The notes under the pieces: model-generated
What the model was told of the DNA's origin: nothing
The model's input: the letters and a program-made list of their open reading frames with translations, nothing else
The model's database searches: none
Source: an uncultured Bacillota bacterium
GTDB taxonomy: Bacteria; Bacillota; Clostridia; Peptostreptococcales; Anaerovoracaceae
Assembly (NCBI GenBank): GCA_946408315.1
Contig: CAMJRV010000189.1
Coordinates: forward strand, 1-5,561
Length of the DNA: 5,561 nucleotides
Direction: 5' to 3'
Translations under genes and position numbers: made by a program
Shown here: in pieces, positions 5,451 to 5,561 of the stretch
Layout of the letters: the number at the start of each line of letters is the position of its first letter
Position numbering within the stretch: the first letter of the stretch is position 1

Positions 5451-5561
5451 ATGTTTATTACGATAGAAAATTTGAAAAAGAGCTATGGCTCCGGAGAAAG
5501 CAAAAGCGAAGTATTGAAAGGGATAAGTCTTACCCTTGAAAAAGGGCAGACCGGTGTGATC
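5451..5561 (+). CDS. ABC transporter ATP-binding protein, N-terminal fragment (cut by window end)
   Basis: The 37 visible codons start MFITIENLKKSYGSG, continue through EVLKGISLTLEKGQ and end in TGVI at the edge. This is the typical opening of an ABC ATPase: a first beta strand, an aromatic A-loop Tyr12 that stacks on adenine, and the strand leading to the Walker A P-loop, which would begin within a few residues after the edge. The phrase IENLKKSYGSGxxxxEVLKGISL resembles the MacB/LolD/FtsE group that pairs with FtsX/MacB-type permeases. With the TetR gene two bases upstream, an efflux or envelope-stress ABC system is likely, and a permease gene is expected next. Substrate cannot be judged. 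The reading frame is open to the end of the window. Confidence 0.85.
   Translation, partial: MFITIENLKKSYGSGESKSEVLKGISLTLEKGQTGVI

Noticed and set aside
1..5561. CRISPR arrays, tRNA or rRNA genes, insertion sequences, riboswitches
   Set aside because: No regularly spaced repeats, cloverleaf or rRNA-like segments, transposase motifs or long structured leaders were seen. Almost all of the window is coding and the only longer gap (4606-4812) is explained by a terminator and a promoter.

Overview
The window looks like a chromosomal segment from an anaerobic Clostridia-like member of the Bacillota. The basis is strong GGAGG-type ribosome sites, mixed moderate base composition with frequent AGA arginine codons, a TTG start on a TetR gene, and a gene set typical of fermentative gut or soil anaerobes. 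This assignment is an inference. No marker gene fixes the taxon.

Positions 1-4605 hold four genes on the + strand with short gaps (37-56 bases), each with a strong ribosome site. They look like the distal part of one operon that begins left of the window. The order is iolN (creatininase-fold 3-dehydro-scyllo-inosose hydrolase), uxaE (tagaturonate epimerase), iolO (5-dehydro-L-gluconate epimerase, TIM barrel) and a transaldolase-family gene. The first three form a continuous chain: diketo-inositol to 5-dehydro-L-gluconate (IolN), to D-tagaturonate (IolO), to D-fructuronate (UxaE). This is the modified myo-inositol route first worked out in Thermotoga maritima, which feeds inositol carbon into hexuronate catabolism instead of the classical Bacillus IolE/IolD/IolB/IolC/IolJ route. 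The inositol dehydrogenases (IolG, IolM) and the fructuronate-to-KDG enzymes are not in the window and would be expected upstream or elsewhere. The fourth gene is the puzzle. It has the transaldolase lysine and phosphate-site arginines, but a glutamine where transaldolases have their catalytic glutamate, as in fructose-6-phosphate aldolase.

Positions 4606-4812 are a compact boundary. A near-perfect 17-bp A/T-flanked hairpin at 4649-4697 is a probable, possibly bidirectional, terminator. It is followed by a consensus promoter (TTGACA, 18-base spacer, TATAAT). Two tandem copies of a TATGAC-N6-GTCAYA palindrome, centred 21 bp apart, cover the spacer, the -10 box and the probable start site. A third, unrelated palindrome (ATTAGTA-N5-TACTAAT) abuts the -35 box.

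Positions 4813-5561 start a second, functionally separate operon: a TetR-family regulator with a TTG start, then after two bases the first 37 codons of an ABC transporter ATPase cut off by the window edge. The layout suggests a self-regulated efflux or envelope ABC system whose permease lies downstream.
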